This document shows positions 7,411 through 16,894 of a DNA stretch of 64,000 bases, one piece after another. Within the stretch, counting starts at the first letter, position 1. Each line of letters begins with the position of its first letter. This DNA comes from Prevotella sp. 10(H) (GTDB taxonomy: Bacteria; Bacteroidota; Bacteroidia; Bacteroidales; Dysgonomonadaceae): the NCBI RefSeq assembly GCF_000711235.1, contig NZ_JOMI01000007.1, forward strand, positions 620,001 to 684,000, in the 5' to 3' direction. The notes below the pieces were generated by a model that was given only the letters and a program-made list of their open reading frames with translations, was not told the DNA's origin and did not search any database. Position numbers and translations under genes: made by a program.

Positions 7411-9066
7411 TTATTTCTGATACAAAAACCGCTTAATACTCCTTTTCGGCGTCTTTTCAAACTCCTGATCCTGTAGTCTGAAATTCACCACCTGACTATA
7501 TCCGGGCAGGCGTTTGTTTATCGCTTTCAATTCCGCCACAAAAATAGCAGAATAATCTTCTTCTTTTACATCGTGAGCTTTGAAATAATCCTTATCAGGA
7601 TAAATAAGTGCTATTAGCTTGCCATTTTCCTCTATAATAAGCGATTCGGCAACATATGGCGAGTTATTGAAATAATCCTCTATCTCTTCCGGATAAATAT
7701 TCTGCCCCGATCCGCTAAGTATCATTGTCTTGCTACGTCCGCGTATAAACAGGAAATTATCCCTGTCCATCACTCCGAGATCGCCTGTACGTAGCCATCC
7801 GCCTGCATCGAATGCATGCTTGGTAGCTTCTTCATTCTTGTAATAACCGAGCATAATGTTTTGTCCTTTTACGATGATCTCACCTGCTTCGGTTTCCATA
7901 TTCGATGATTCTATGCGTACACTCATCCGGTCTACAGGACGTCCGCAGGAACCCGGTTTGTATGTTTCCCAGTATTCATAGGAGATTAGCGGGCCGCATT
8001 CGGTCATGCCGTATCCCACAGTATATGGGAAACGTATTTCTGATAAGAAAGCACCCACTTCTTTATTCAGAGCTGCTCCGCCGATAACTACTTCTACCAG
8101 CTTATTTCCGAAGACGGGTATCAGTTTCTCAGCAACTTTCTTGTATATTTTCTTTCTGGCAAAAGGAATATTCAACAGGAATTTTACCGGCTGCTTCTTG
8201 AATTGAGGAAATACCCTTGTCTGTATAATCTTTTCGATGATAAGAGGCACTGCCAGCACCAGCGTAGGGTTTACCTTAGCAAAGGCATCCATGATAATTT
8301 GCGGTGAAGGAACACGCGTAAGGTAGTGGATATGGCATCCTTTGGCAATCGAGAGTAATACCTCAAAAGCCAACCCGTACATATGCGCCATCGGCAGCAT
8401 GCACACGATACCGTCACCCTCCTTTACAAACGGGATCATATCGATAGCAAAACGGGTGTTTGACCACAGGCTGCGATAAGGTATCATAACCCCTTTCGGA
8501 TTACTTGTAGTCCCCGATGTATAGTTCAAGACAGCCAGTTCTTCAGGTGACTCGTCATGTACAACCACGTCGTTTTGTGTAAATCCGTCAGGATATTTAC
8601 GGGTGAAAGCCTGCTCGAGATTGGAACAGGATTCCAAAAATTTGGCAGAACGTGATTTTTGCGCCGAGAAATCATCTATCATAATGATTGTCGACACGGT
8701 GGGTATTTTTACAGGATCGAGTTTCGACCATACATATTCGTCGGCAAAGAGAACTTTGGCTTCGGAGTGGTTTACCAGCATATGGATACTCTCGCCGCTG
8801 AAATCGTGGAGTATAGTTGTAATAACCGCTCCATAGGTAAGAGAAGCGAAAAAGCCTACAGCCCAGTTAGCCGAATTTCGGCCGCATATAGCAATCTTAT
8901 CGCCTTTCTGTATTTCAAGATTATCGAATAAGATATGTAGTTGAGCCATCTTCTTTGCAAAGTCCTTATATAAGTATGTCTCTCCATTGTAATCAGTCAA
9001 TGCGGGACGCTCCCAGTTATTACATATTCCGTCGCGGATGAGAGTGAGAAATTTATTATTTTCCAT
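7411..9066 (-). CDS. AMP-binding long-chain acyl-CoA synthetase
   Basis: About 551 residues from the ATG at 9064-9066 (MENNKFLTLI); an upstream non-ATG start is less likely. It carries the adenylate-forming enzyme motifs YTSGTTSNPKGVM (P-loop), GYGMTECGPLISY, and GDLGVMDRDNFLFIRGRSK with downstream NIYPEEIE. The C-terminal catalytic lysine region KTPKRSIKRFL is also present. Such enzymes activate fatty acids to acyl-CoA via acyl-AMP. The length and the missing N-terminal extension fit bacterial FadD-like proteins. Exact chain-length preference cannot be read from sequence. The small four-helix-bundle gene lies immediately downstream. Confidence 0.85.
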   Translation of the reverse strand: MENNKFLTLIRDGICNNWERPALTDYNGETYLYKDFAKKMAQLHILFDNLEIQKGDKIAICGRNSANWAVGFFASLTYGAVITTILHDFSGESIHMLVNHSEAKVLFADEYVWSKLDPVKIPTVSTIIMIDDFSAQKSRSAKFLESCSNLEQAFTRKYPDGFTQNDVVVHDESPEELAVLNYTSGTTSNPKGVMIPYRSLWSNTRFAIDMIPFVKEGDGIVCMLPMAHMYGLAFEVLLSIAKGCHIHYLTRVPSPQIIMDAFAKVNPTLVLAVPLIIEKIIQTRVFPQFKKQPVKFLLNIPFARKKIYKKVAEKLIPVFGNKLVEVVIGGAALNKEVGAFLSEIRFPYTVGYGMTECGPLISYEYWETYKPGSCGRPVDRMSVRIESSNMETEAGEIIVKGQNIMLGYYKNEEATKHAFDAGGWLRTGDLGVMDRDNFLFIRGRSKTMILSGSGQNIYPEEIEDYFNNSPYVAESLIIEENGKLIALIYPDKDYFKAHDVKEEDYSAIFVAELKAINKRLPGYSQVVNFRLQDQEFEKTPKRSIKRFLYQK

Positions 9067-9197
9067 ACAGACAGTTCTAATAAGTGATATATACAAATGT
9101 AAGTAAAATATAAGATTTTATATCTTATAATATCTTAAATACCGATCTAAGTTTTGCTCGGATGAAGGCTGATTTCTTATATTTTGCGCCGTAATTT

Positions 9198-10322
9198 TTA
9201 AGGATTTATCGATTGCGGGGAAGTCGTAGGCCCATGTACTACCAGTTTCCCGTCGGGAAGTATTTCCATTTTATCGATAAACACAAGCCGCTCTTCTCCT
9301 GTAGCCTCGGTACGTCCATGGTAAACGCAATACATCTGGTCATTGTTCTTGAACATCATGCAATGTCCGGTTCCTGTAACTACACCTCCTGCTTCGGTGT
9401 TTTTCTGGAGAACGGGATTATTATCAGCCTTTGTAAACGGCCCTAAAGGACTTTTTGAAGTAGCATAACCTACTGCGTAATTTTTACCGCCAAAGTAATT
9501 GGCAGAATACATCATATAATAAGTATCACCTTCTTTGAAAATATACGAGCCTTCTGTCCATCTGCGGTTTACCTCATGCGATGTCACCGATCTGCTTTCC
9601 CATTCGGCCTGCTTGTCGTCCATTTTTACAGGCGGGCGTAGTAGCAATTGCGGTTCGCCGATAATATCGGAGAAATCAGGCTTCATTTCGACTCCGTATA
9701 TCCAGCTTTCCTCTATTTCATCATACCATCCCTGCTTCTTTGCCCATTCCGAAATTTCACTTTCTACAGGGTGTTTGTAACAGCAACGGGAATAGTACAG
9801 GTATACTTTACCATCTTCGAAAAGCAGGTTACCGTCTATTACAGGATAGCCCGGGTCGAATATAGGTCTGTCCATCATTTCTTTGAAAGGTCCTGTCGGA
9901 CTATCCGATACAGCTACTCCGATACGGAAATTTTCAAGTTCGTTTGTCGGATTATGTTTCCAGTCGGCGCTGAACAGCATATAATACTTCCCGTCTATTT
10001 CATAAACTTCCGGTGCCCAGAAGTTGGAAACCGTCCACGATTCGGGAGTATTTCCCCTGTAGATGCGTCCTCCGTCTTCCCAATTCACAAGGTCTGTAGA
10101 TATACTGACACCGTATCCGTCCATTACGTTATCTGTGCCGTACATATAATATTTCCCGTCAGAAGCTTTCAGTATAAAAGGATCGCCGAATGCTACGGGT
10201 AGAGGATTTTGAAAAGCTGCAGGCTCAGCGGAAGTGCTTTCAGCCGACTGTTTATTTTTGGTATTACACGATAGTAAGAATAGAAACACAAATAAAGATA
10301 AAATAACAGATGTTTGTTTCAT
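9198..10322 (-). CDS. glycoside hydrolase family 43 lipoprotein
   Basis: 374 residues. The signal peptide ends in LFLLSC, so Cys19 is the likely lipidated residue. The five-bladed GH43 fold is shown by its three acidic residues: D47 in GDPFI (base), D163 in VIDGNLL (pKa modulator) and E257 in WTEGSYIF (general acid). Blade repeats such as KYYMYGT and KYYMLFSAD are also visible. GH43 enzymes cleave arabinose or xylose linkages in plant polysaccharides; the subfamily cannot be set here. It is probably anchored in the outer membrane. There are no SusC/SusD genes beside it, so it is not in an obvious polysaccharide utilisation locus. Confidence 0.88.
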   Translation of the reverse strand: MKQTSVILSLFVFLFLLSCNTKNKQSAESTSAEPAAFQNPLPVAFGDPFILKASDGKYYMYGTDNVMDGYGVSISTDLVNWEDGGRIYRGNTPESWTVSNFWAPEVYEIDGKYYMLFSADWKHNPTNELENFRIGVAVSDSPTGPFKEMMDRPIFDPGYPVIDGNLLFEDGKVYLYYSRCCYKHPVESEISEWAKKQGWYDEIEESWIYGVEMKPDFSDIIGEPQLLLRPPVKMDDKQAEWESRSVTSHEVNRRWTEGSYIFKEGDTYYMMYSANYFGGKNYAVGYATSKSPLGPFTKADNNPVLQKNTEAGGVVTGTGHCMMFKNNDQMYCVYHGRTEATGEERLVFIDKMEILPDGKLVVHGPTTSPQSINP

Positions 10323-10400
10323 AAGATTTCAAAATATTATAATATTAACAGAAAGCAAATATAGAATAATATTCCGAACAGGACGGTATTCCGGTATATG

Positions 10401-10430
10401 AAAAAGGGATACTTTCTTGAAGTATCCCTT
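10401..10430 (-). terminator. intrinsic terminator after the DUF349 gene
   Basis: A perfect 11-bp stem (AAGGGATACTT 10404-10414, AAGTATCCCTT 10420-10430) with a 5-base loop, followed by a T run on the minus strand. Confidence 0.8.
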
Positions 10431-10451
10431 AATTTTATAGAAGAGTATTTG

Positions 10452-12578
10452 TTATTTCTCCAGTTCGTTCAGACTTTCGTCTATCGCTTCGATTTTCTTC
10501 ACCAGTAAATCCATTTCATTCTTCAGGTTTTCGATTTTGAGCGTAATGTCTTTCAACAAACCGCCGCCGCCTTTAGACGAGATAGAGAGGAAATTCATAT
10601 TATTCTCATATGTCTGCAGATCGGTTTTCACCTTATTGTACTGATGCATCAGGTGGTCTCTTTCTTTGTATAAAGCCCGCTTAGGATTATCCTGCTTCGA
10701 CATATCTTTCATATTGGATTTGAAGGATTCGAACCTGCGTTCAGTCTTGTCCACTTTAAGCCTGTCGTAATGAGCATCTACAGCCTGATGAAATTCTTTA
10801 TAGATTTTGTCTTTTTCTTTGAACGGAACGAATCCGATCTTGTGCCACTCGTCAGCAAGGGCGCGGACCTGTGCTATTGCTTCGGTCGCATCCAGAGACT
10901 GGTCTATATTATTTATTTTTTCGATGATTTCTTTCTTTGCTACCAGATTTTCGAGTTCTTCAGTTTTCTGGGTAGACTCGTTTTTCTTCTTTTGTTCAAA
11001 GAAATAGTCGCATGCCGTTACAAATTCTTTCCAGATAGCATCTGAATATTTACGCGGAACAGGGCCTATCTTTTTCCATTCTTTCTGAATGGCTATTAGC
11101 TTGTCGGCAGTAGATTTCCATTCGGTACTGTCTTTAAGCATCTTCGCCTGTTCGCAGAGAGAGCGTTTCTTCTCCAGATTGATATCCATTTCATCCCTTA
11201 TTCCCTTAAAGAATTCGCTCTTCTTCTCAAAGAAAGTATCGCACAATGCGCGGAATTCTTCAAATATCTGGGTGTTTACCTTTTTAGGAACAAATCCGAT
11301 TGTTTTCCATTTAGCCTGTAAAGCAATTACTTCCTTACTCTTCTCATCCCAGTCTTTGAATGAGTTGAGAGTGGAGTAGTCGATTGCTTTCAACGTTTCA
11401 CAGATAGCCGTCTTTTCAGCCAGATTTTCCTCTTCCTTACCTTTCAGAGATTCGAAATGAGTCTGATATTTTTTGTTGATAGCAGTTGATGCGTCTTTGA
11501 AACGTGTCCATGTTTCTTCACGCAATTCCCTTGCCACAGGGCCTATTTCGCGCCATTGCTGATGGAAATTCTGTAACTGATGAAAAGCAGATACTGCATC
11601 TGCATCGTCCAGTAATTTTTCTACCGCCTCAATGATGGAATTTTTCAGTTCAAGATTTTTCTTGAAATCGTAATCGCGGAATTCATTGTTGATCTTTATC
11701 AGGTCGTAGAACTTTTCGGTATAGATCTGATATGATTTCCATAATTCTTTAACCTTCGACTGGGGAACCAACGTTATTTCGTTCCATTGTTGTTGCAGAT
11801 CCTTGAATTCTTTATACAGTTTATTGAAATCGTCGGAACTCTCTGTAATATTCTTGATCGAATCTATTATCTGAAGTTTCTTGGTATAATTTTCTTCTTT
11901 CTGCCGCTCTTCAGCTATTGCATGACTTGCACGTTTTTCTTTTATGTCATTCAGGAAAGTCTTTACCACATCTTCACTTGGATCGGGGGTAGGGGTAAAG
12001 CTTTCGGCATCGTTGCCGGCCTCTGTATAGGCAGCCTTTTCTGCCTCAACAGTCGCCGAACGCAGCTTATAATATGCCTGTTTCAGCGATTCTACTTCTG
12101 CACGTGAAGGTAGTTCCTGCTGCGAAGCCAGATTCTTAAGTTTTTCAATTATCTCATCCTTTGACAAAGACGCATGTTTTGCCGAAGGAGTCTCTAGGCC
12201 GGTCTCTTCCTGTTCAGGATTGCTTTCTTCTTTCGATTCTTCTTTCGCAGGTTCAGCATTATTGACCGGAGGTTCTGCAGGTTTTGTAGTTTCGGCCTGT
12301 TCTTCTTCTTTTTCGACAGGCGCAACTTCTTCTTCCGATGCGGGTTCTGTAGTTGTTGCATCGGTAGTTTCTTTTGCAGGTTCCGGTTCTTGTGGTTGCA
12401 CAGTTTCAGCTACAGGCTGAACTTCTTCTGCTGCTTGTGGTTCTTCAACCGTCCCTTCTTTTTCAGCAGATACATCGTCTACCGCATCAATCTTTGCTTC
12501 CAGTGGTGTTGTTTCCTCAGCTTTGATTTCGTCAGAAGGGTTTCCCGCAGGCAATTTGGGCTCTAGGTTCTCGTTCAT
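10452..12578 (-). CDS. DUF349 repeat protein
   Basis: 708 residues. The first 140 or so are low complexity (Glu, Pro, Ala, Thr). At least five DUF349 repeats of about 70 residues follow, each marked by a W-x2-IG-x-VP core, for example FHQQWREIGPVA, LQAKWKTIGFVPKK, IQKEWKKIGPVPRK and LADEWHKIGFVPFK. The C-terminus is a coiled coil. No signal peptide or membrane segment is seen, so it should be cytoplasmic. DUF349 proteins are widespread in Bacteroidota with no settled biochemical role. A strong terminator closes the gene. It is separated from the upstream PorW/SprE-like gene by about 140 bases. Confidence 0.88.
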   Translation of the reverse strand: MNENLEPKLPAGNPSDEIKAEETTPLEAKIDAVDDVSAEKEGTVEEPQAAEEVQPVAETVQPQEPEPAKETTDATTTEPASEEEVAPVEKEEEQAETTKPAEPPVNNAEPAKEESKEESNPEQEETGLETPSAKHASLSKDEIIEKLKNLASQQELPSRAEVESLKQAYYKLRSATVEAEKAAYTEAGNDAESFTPTPDPSEDVVKTFLNDIKEKRASHAIAEERQKEENYTKKLQIIDSIKNITESSDDFNKLYKEFKDLQQQWNEITLVPQSKVKELWKSYQIYTEKFYDLIKINNEFRDYDFKKNLELKNSIIEAVEKLLDDADAVSAFHQLQNFHQQWREIGPVARELREETWTRFKDASTAINKKYQTHFESLKGKEEENLAEKTAICETLKAIDYSTLNSFKDWDEKSKEVIALQAKWKTIGFVPKKVNTQIFEEFRALCDTFFEKKSEFFKGIRDEMDINLEKKRSLCEQAKMLKDSTEWKSTADKLIAIQKEWKKIGPVPRKYSDAIWKEFVTACDYFFEQKKKNESTQKTEELENLVAKKEIIEKINNIDQSLDATEAIAQVRALADEWHKIGFVPFKEKDKIYKEFHQAVDAHYDRLKVDKTERRFESFKSNMKDMSKQDNPKRALYKERDHLMHQYNKVKTDLQTYENNMNFLSISSKGGGGLLKDITLKIENLKNEMDLLVKKIEAIDESLNELEK

Positions 12579-12718
12579 ATACTCAGTTTTTTATGGATGA
12601 AGGTAATACCTTATGTTTTTCGCATGGCAAATTAATCATTTTTTTTTGTCATTTCAACTATTAATGCAAAGTTTTTTAACTAAGGTAACCAAAAACGGAA
12701 TTTATTTTTTCTTTTTGT

Positions 12719-15700
12719 CTATTGTTTCCTCTTTTCTTCCGCTTGTTTTTCTTTTTCTTTGCGTTCGGCTTCACGGGCTTTTATTTTTTCATCACGCTCT
12801 TTTTCGAGTTGGCGTCGGCGTTCCTTTTGCAGTCGTTCTTTTTCTTTACGCTCTTCTTCCCGTTGTTTTTGTTTCTCTTTCCTTTCTTTTTCAAGTTGGC
12901 GACGGCGTTCTTCCTGCTCGCGGATACGGGCTTTGCGATCTTCTTCTTTTTGCTTACGTTCTTCTCCTTTGGCTTTTATGGCTGCTTTAGCAGCTTCTTC
13001 TTTCTGTCGTTTTTCCAATTCAATTTGCTGCTGCCTCTGTTTTTCAACGGCTTTTATAGAATCTTCGATAACCTTTTCAGCCCTTGAAATAGAATCGGCG
13101 CGTAACTTTTCTACTTTATTGATCGAGTCTGTGCGAGCCTTTTCTATAGCTTTCAATTCTTTTTTCCGCTGTTTTTCCTGACGTTGTTGTTCCTTCAACT
13201 CGGCCTTTTCTTCTTTGGTCAGGTTATTTCTGTTCTTATACTGGTTAAACAGACCTCTTAGCCCGTCGACAGGATTATTTACAATATCTTCAACCGATTC
13301 TATAATGTCATTTACATCTCCCAGTTTATCGAGTTGTTCCCTGCTGAGAAGATCATCGGCATTTATTTGTTTGTGGTTGACAGGTTTTTCCGGTTCTGCC
13401 TTAGCTAAATCTTCTTTCTCCGGAGCTACAGGTTTTACTGGAGTTTTTGGTTCAAGTGTTTCTTCCGGTTCTTCTACTTCCTCAGCTACTTCCGGTTGTT
13501 GTTCAGCCAGATTTTCTATCGTACCCTTATCATTCCAGTAAGCAATTAATTGCGGTAATTGATTCTGGAAATGCTCAGCAAAGAATTCCATATATTGATT
13601 CAGTCCGAGGCGAGGCAGCATATCCGTGTAATTCATCACTGAAATAGGCAATGCAAGGATAGATGTGTCCATTTTATGCATCAGTCCGCCCGCAGCGAAT
13701 GCCTTATTCATATACGAACGAATATTGGCAAACGACTCAAAGCCTTTTATCTGTAGGATATCATATGGCGGATCGGTATCGAAGCTAAGGTCAAAAGTCT
13801 GTATCACATAATTGGAGAAATTATAATCTGCCACCTGATACAACAGTTCGTTCCGGTCTATTGTATTCGATTTAGACATTAGTAGTAATAAATATTCGGT
13901 ATCGAGACTGTCGCTGTAAGCCAGCACTTTTCCTTTCTCATCCGTCAGTTCATTATCCCCTAGATATGCCTTGCTCCAATCGAACTGGGTTATAGGGGTG
14001 CCGTCGGATAAGATGATTTTGCCCTCTTTTATCCGTTCCAGTATTTCGGTAGCCATAGGTGTTACATCCGCTTTCGGATATTTGTTAATCAATTCGGTGA
14101 GGTTGTCGCCTAATCCTTTTACATCACGGGTCTGCGCATAGGATAATGCATTGAGGAATGCAAATTTAGGCATCATATCCGTCAACGGGTATTTCGATTT
14201 CATTGCCTGATAATTCTCTCTTACCGTATTTACATCTGCCTGCTGATAAGCATTGTAAGCGGCATTATAGAGTGAATCCTGTAGGAGTGGCATGTGCCTG
14301 AAGTTCCATTCGAAGTCAGGATCGGATAATGGAGTGGCATACAGTCCGTTCGGGAATTCCGTCAAGAGCTTGTTTCTGTATACAGCCAGCATATCGCGGT
14401 CGCCTGTCTGCATGTAAATCAGCAATAACTGATAATATATTTCTTCCAGATTAGGTGTGTCCGGGAAGCGGCTTATATCCGTATTGAAAGTTTCAATAGC
14501 CAGAGGCATATCTGCCAGCCTGTCTTTGTAGATTTTTCCCATATTGAACAGGGCGTTCTCTATCAGGTCGTTCGACTCCTGAATTGCTTCTTCTGTAAAC
14601 GGCAGTTGCTGTAAGTAATAGTCAACGGAATATATATCATCGATTACAGCCTGATTTTCCATATCTTCCAAACCTATATCCGATTCCTCCACATAAATAG
14701 AATCGGACTGGTTAGCACTATCCCAATCGTCCAGTGCAGATATTCCCGACTTGCTTCTTCTGCGCCAGTCGTCTTCGAGTTTGCGGTTGCCCCATTGTCT
14801 GCGGAATGCTATTTTTCCCTGCGCAACTGATTGTTCATTGTAGAAATAGAATTGGTTGGCTTCTCCCTGCTGGGGGATTTGAACAGGTTGGTTAAACGTA
14901 GGGTCGAGGTGTGAGGCCGATTCCAACTGGCTCCAGCTCGTGATTCTTTCTTCCCGTTCTTCTTCGAGCCGTAGCCGTTCTTCGGCTTTGAGTTTTTCCT
15001 CTTCTTCTTTCCTGAGTTCTTCTATTTTATTATTTATAATTTCCAGCCTTTCCTCTTCGGGTAACTGTGCGATGTATTGCAGGCTATCCTGCTCATGTAC
15101 CGTTCTTACATGGATAACTAGTTCGTCGAGAACTTCGGAACGGAAAGCCACACGCGGATAATCGGGATTCGATTTTTTCAATAGAGGCAGTGCTTCCGAA
15201 TAATTAGGCTGTGCAGGAATAAACTCGCGGCGGTTGAAATATATATCGCCTAACGAAACCTGCGCCATTGCTTTGTCAAAGCCATTACGGACACTTTCTT
15301 CTATCGCTTTTTTGTAATTTTCAATGGCTTTTGTCGTATCCTGATATTGTAGGTAAGTATTTCCTATCGCATTATATATCTGATCCCTGTATTCTTCATT
15401 CTTAGAACTTTTAGCCATGCGGTTGAGAGATGAGATGATATCTTCCCTTTTTTTGGACGGGTCGAGTTGAAGTTGCTGCAGTTTTGCATTGAATGTAAAG
15501 TTGTAAGGGGTATTCATTCCCTGCACCGAAGCAAAAGCCTTATTGGCATTTACCTTATCTCCCGTTTCTGCATAAATCTGCCCTAAAAGATATTTGAGCC
15601 GTAATTTCTGATGCCTGTCTTTTTCCTTTTTTATGGCATATTCCAGAAAAGGAACAGCTTCGGCATACTCATTTGTTCTTATCAAATAATTAGCTTTTAC

Positions 15701-16354
15701 AGTCGAGTAAAGAGCCTGCTGACTTTCGGGAGCACCGCCTGCAATTTCCATTTTGTGAAGAATGTTTCCCGCTTCGTACATCCAGCCCATTTCGGTATAT
15801 GCACGGCTTATCCACAACTGGCATTCGGCTACAATATCCGGATTGGAACTGTATATTTTGGTAATATACATGAAAGTAGTTATCGCCCGCAGGTAATTTG
15901 CTTCGTGAAACTCCGCTTTTGCGAGCAGAAGCCATACTTGATCCATAAACGGCGTATATTCTTTTTGCTGCAGCCATGCCTGATATTTTTCATCGTTGCG
16001 GCGTTTAGGGTCGCGGCGTGGCTTAGCTTTTATCGAATGGAGTTTTATTGCTTTGGTCGTTTTGTCGATAGTAGTAGTAAAATCACCTCCGGGAACCTGC
16101 ATTGCAGCCGAATCGGAATTGTCGGGAAAGACATACAGCATCTGCGAAAAATTGTCTTCCTGATTCAGACTACGGTTCTTTAAAGTTTCTTTATAGGCCT
16201 CATTCGCATTGAAATGAATATTGTAGCGAGTGTTTACGGAATGGTAAAAGCGTGTCACGGAAGTATTCTTTTGGTTAGAACACGACCCTAATATAATGAC
16301 TAACAGTACACTAATCAGCAGAAAAAGCGTACATACCGTTTTATTTTGTGACAC
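12719..16354 (-). CDS. PorW/SprE-like TPR lipoprotein (type IX secretion / gliding)
   Basis: About 1,211 residues from a GTG start at 16352-16354 (MSQNKTVCTLFLL...). That start yields a lipoprotein signal ending LGSC. The first residues after the Cys, including TRFYHSVNTRYNIHFNANEA, match the PorW/SprE family. TPR-like helical pairs follow through about residue 1,000. The last 150 or so residues are an extremely charged Lys/Glu/Arg coiled coil. In Porphyromonas and Flavobacterium, PorW/SprE is a periplasmic lipoprotein needed for type IX secretion. No other T9SS gene is in the window. A longer version with a TTG start at 16391-16393 is possible but spoils the signal peptide. Confidence 0.8.
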   Translation of the reverse strand: MSQNKTVCTLFLLISVLLVIILGSCSNQKNTSVTRFYHSVNTRYNIHFNANEAYKETLKNRSLNQEDNFSQMLYVFPDNSDSAAMQVPGGDFTTTIDKTTKAIKLHSIKAKPRRDPKRRNDEKYQAWLQQKEYTPFMDQVWLLLAKAEFHEANYLRAITTFMYITKIYSSNPDIVAECQLWISRAYTEMGWMYEAGNILHKMEIAGGAPESQQALYSTVKANYLIRTNEYAEAVPFLEYAIKKEKDRHQKLRLKYLLGQIYAETGDKVNANKAFASVQGMNTPYNFTFNAKLQQLQLDPSKKREDIISSLNRMAKSSKNEEYRDQIYNAIGNTYLQYQDTTKAIENYKKAIEESVRNGFDKAMAQVSLGDIYFNRREFIPAQPNYSEALPLLKKSNPDYPRVAFRSEVLDELVIHVRTVHEQDSLQYIAQLPEEERLEIINNKIEELRKEEEEKLKAEERLRLEEEREERITSWSQLESASHLDPTFNQPVQIPQQGEANQFYFYNEQSVAQGKIAFRRQWGNRKLEDDWRRRSKSGISALDDWDSANQSDSIYVEESDIGLEDMENQAVIDDIYSVDYYLQQLPFTEEAIQESNDLIENALFNMGKIYKDRLADMPLAIETFNTDISRFPDTPNLEEIYYQLLLIYMQTGDRDMLAVYRNKLLTEFPNGLYATPLSDPDFEWNFRHMPLLQDSLYNAAYNAYQQADVNTVRENYQAMKSKYPLTDMMPKFAFLNALSYAQTRDVKGLGDNLTELINKYPKADVTPMATEILERIKEGKIILSDGTPITQFDWSKAYLGDNELTDEKGKVLAYSDSLDTEYLLLLMSKSNTIDRNELLYQVADYNFSNYVIQTFDLSFDTDPPYDILQIKGFESFANIRSYMNKAFAAGGLMHKMDTSILALPISVMNYTDMLPRLGLNQYMEFFAEHFQNQLPQLIAYWNDKGTIENLAEQQPEVAEEVEEPEETLEPKTPVKPVAPEKEDLAKAEPEKPVNHKQINADDLLSREQLDKLGDVNDIIESVEDIVNNPVDGLRGLFNQYKNRNNLTKEEKAELKEQQRQEKQRKKELKAIEKARTDSINKVEKLRADSISRAEKVIEDSIKAVEKQRQQQIELEKRQKEEAAKAAIKAKGEERKQKEEDRKARIREQEERRRQLEKERKEKQKQREEERKEKERLQKERRRQLEKERDEKIKAREAERKEKEKQAEEKRKQ

Positions 16355-16829
16355 GTATAATCGACGTCTTATTATTATAATAATAAAACACAAAAGTAAT
16401 CAATTTATTGTTTGTTCTGTGTATTGGTAAGAAAAAGAGGGTGATTACATTAATCATGTAATATACTGCATAGTTCATTTATATGTTTATCTATATAGAG
16501 GTAGCTGTTAGCTGTTAGCTGATAGCTGATAGCTTTTAGTTCTTTGAAATAAATAATAGTTACAAGTTACTTCGCCCTGCGGACAGTTACAAGTTACAGA
16601 GTAATCATTTGAATATTGTTACTTTTGTTACTTTTTGAATGAAAACTAACGGCTAAAAACTATCAGCTAATAGCTATAATCCGTTACTTTCGTTACCTTT
16701 TAACTAAATATGGTTAACAGATGTGAAATGCTAAAGAGGGATTTTAGTATACTCTCAGTATGGCGGAGCAAAAAGGCTAATGGCTAAAAGCTATCAGCTA
16801 ACAGCTGAAAAGTGTTACTTTTGTTACCT
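16355..16829. repeat. repeat-rich intergenic region
   Basis: There is no gene in this stretch of nearly 500 bases. It holds three kinds of short repeat: GTTAGCTGTTAGCTGATAGC-type runs (16507-16540, 16645-16678, 16769-16806); the 43-base element 16558-16600, with GTTACAAGTTACTTCG then CCCTGCGGAC then AGTTACAAGTTAC; and GTTACTTTTGTTAC units at 16618-16640, 16683-16702 and 16814-16836. The same elements recur at 49524-49661, 51003-51074 and 60722-60826. Confidence 0.7.
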
Positions 16830-16864
16830 TTTGAATTAATGACACCATAAATTGAATACCTTTG
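16830..16864 (+). promoter_or_regulatory. candidate sigma-AB type promoter
   Basis: TTTG at 16830-16833 and TACCTTTG at 16857-16864, upstream of the ATG at 16895. The 23-base spacer is longer than the usual 19-21, so the -33 assignment is weak while the -7 element matches TAnnTTTG exactly. The TTTG lies inside one of the dispersed repeats. Confidence 0.4.
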
Positions 16865-16894
16865 TGTATATAACCTGTAATAGATGAAAAAACT

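Noticed and set aside
12722-13181. Phe- and Ser-rich plus-strand frames opposite the PorW/SprE-like tail
   Set aside because: They are the antisense of the Lys/Glu-rich coiled-coil tail.
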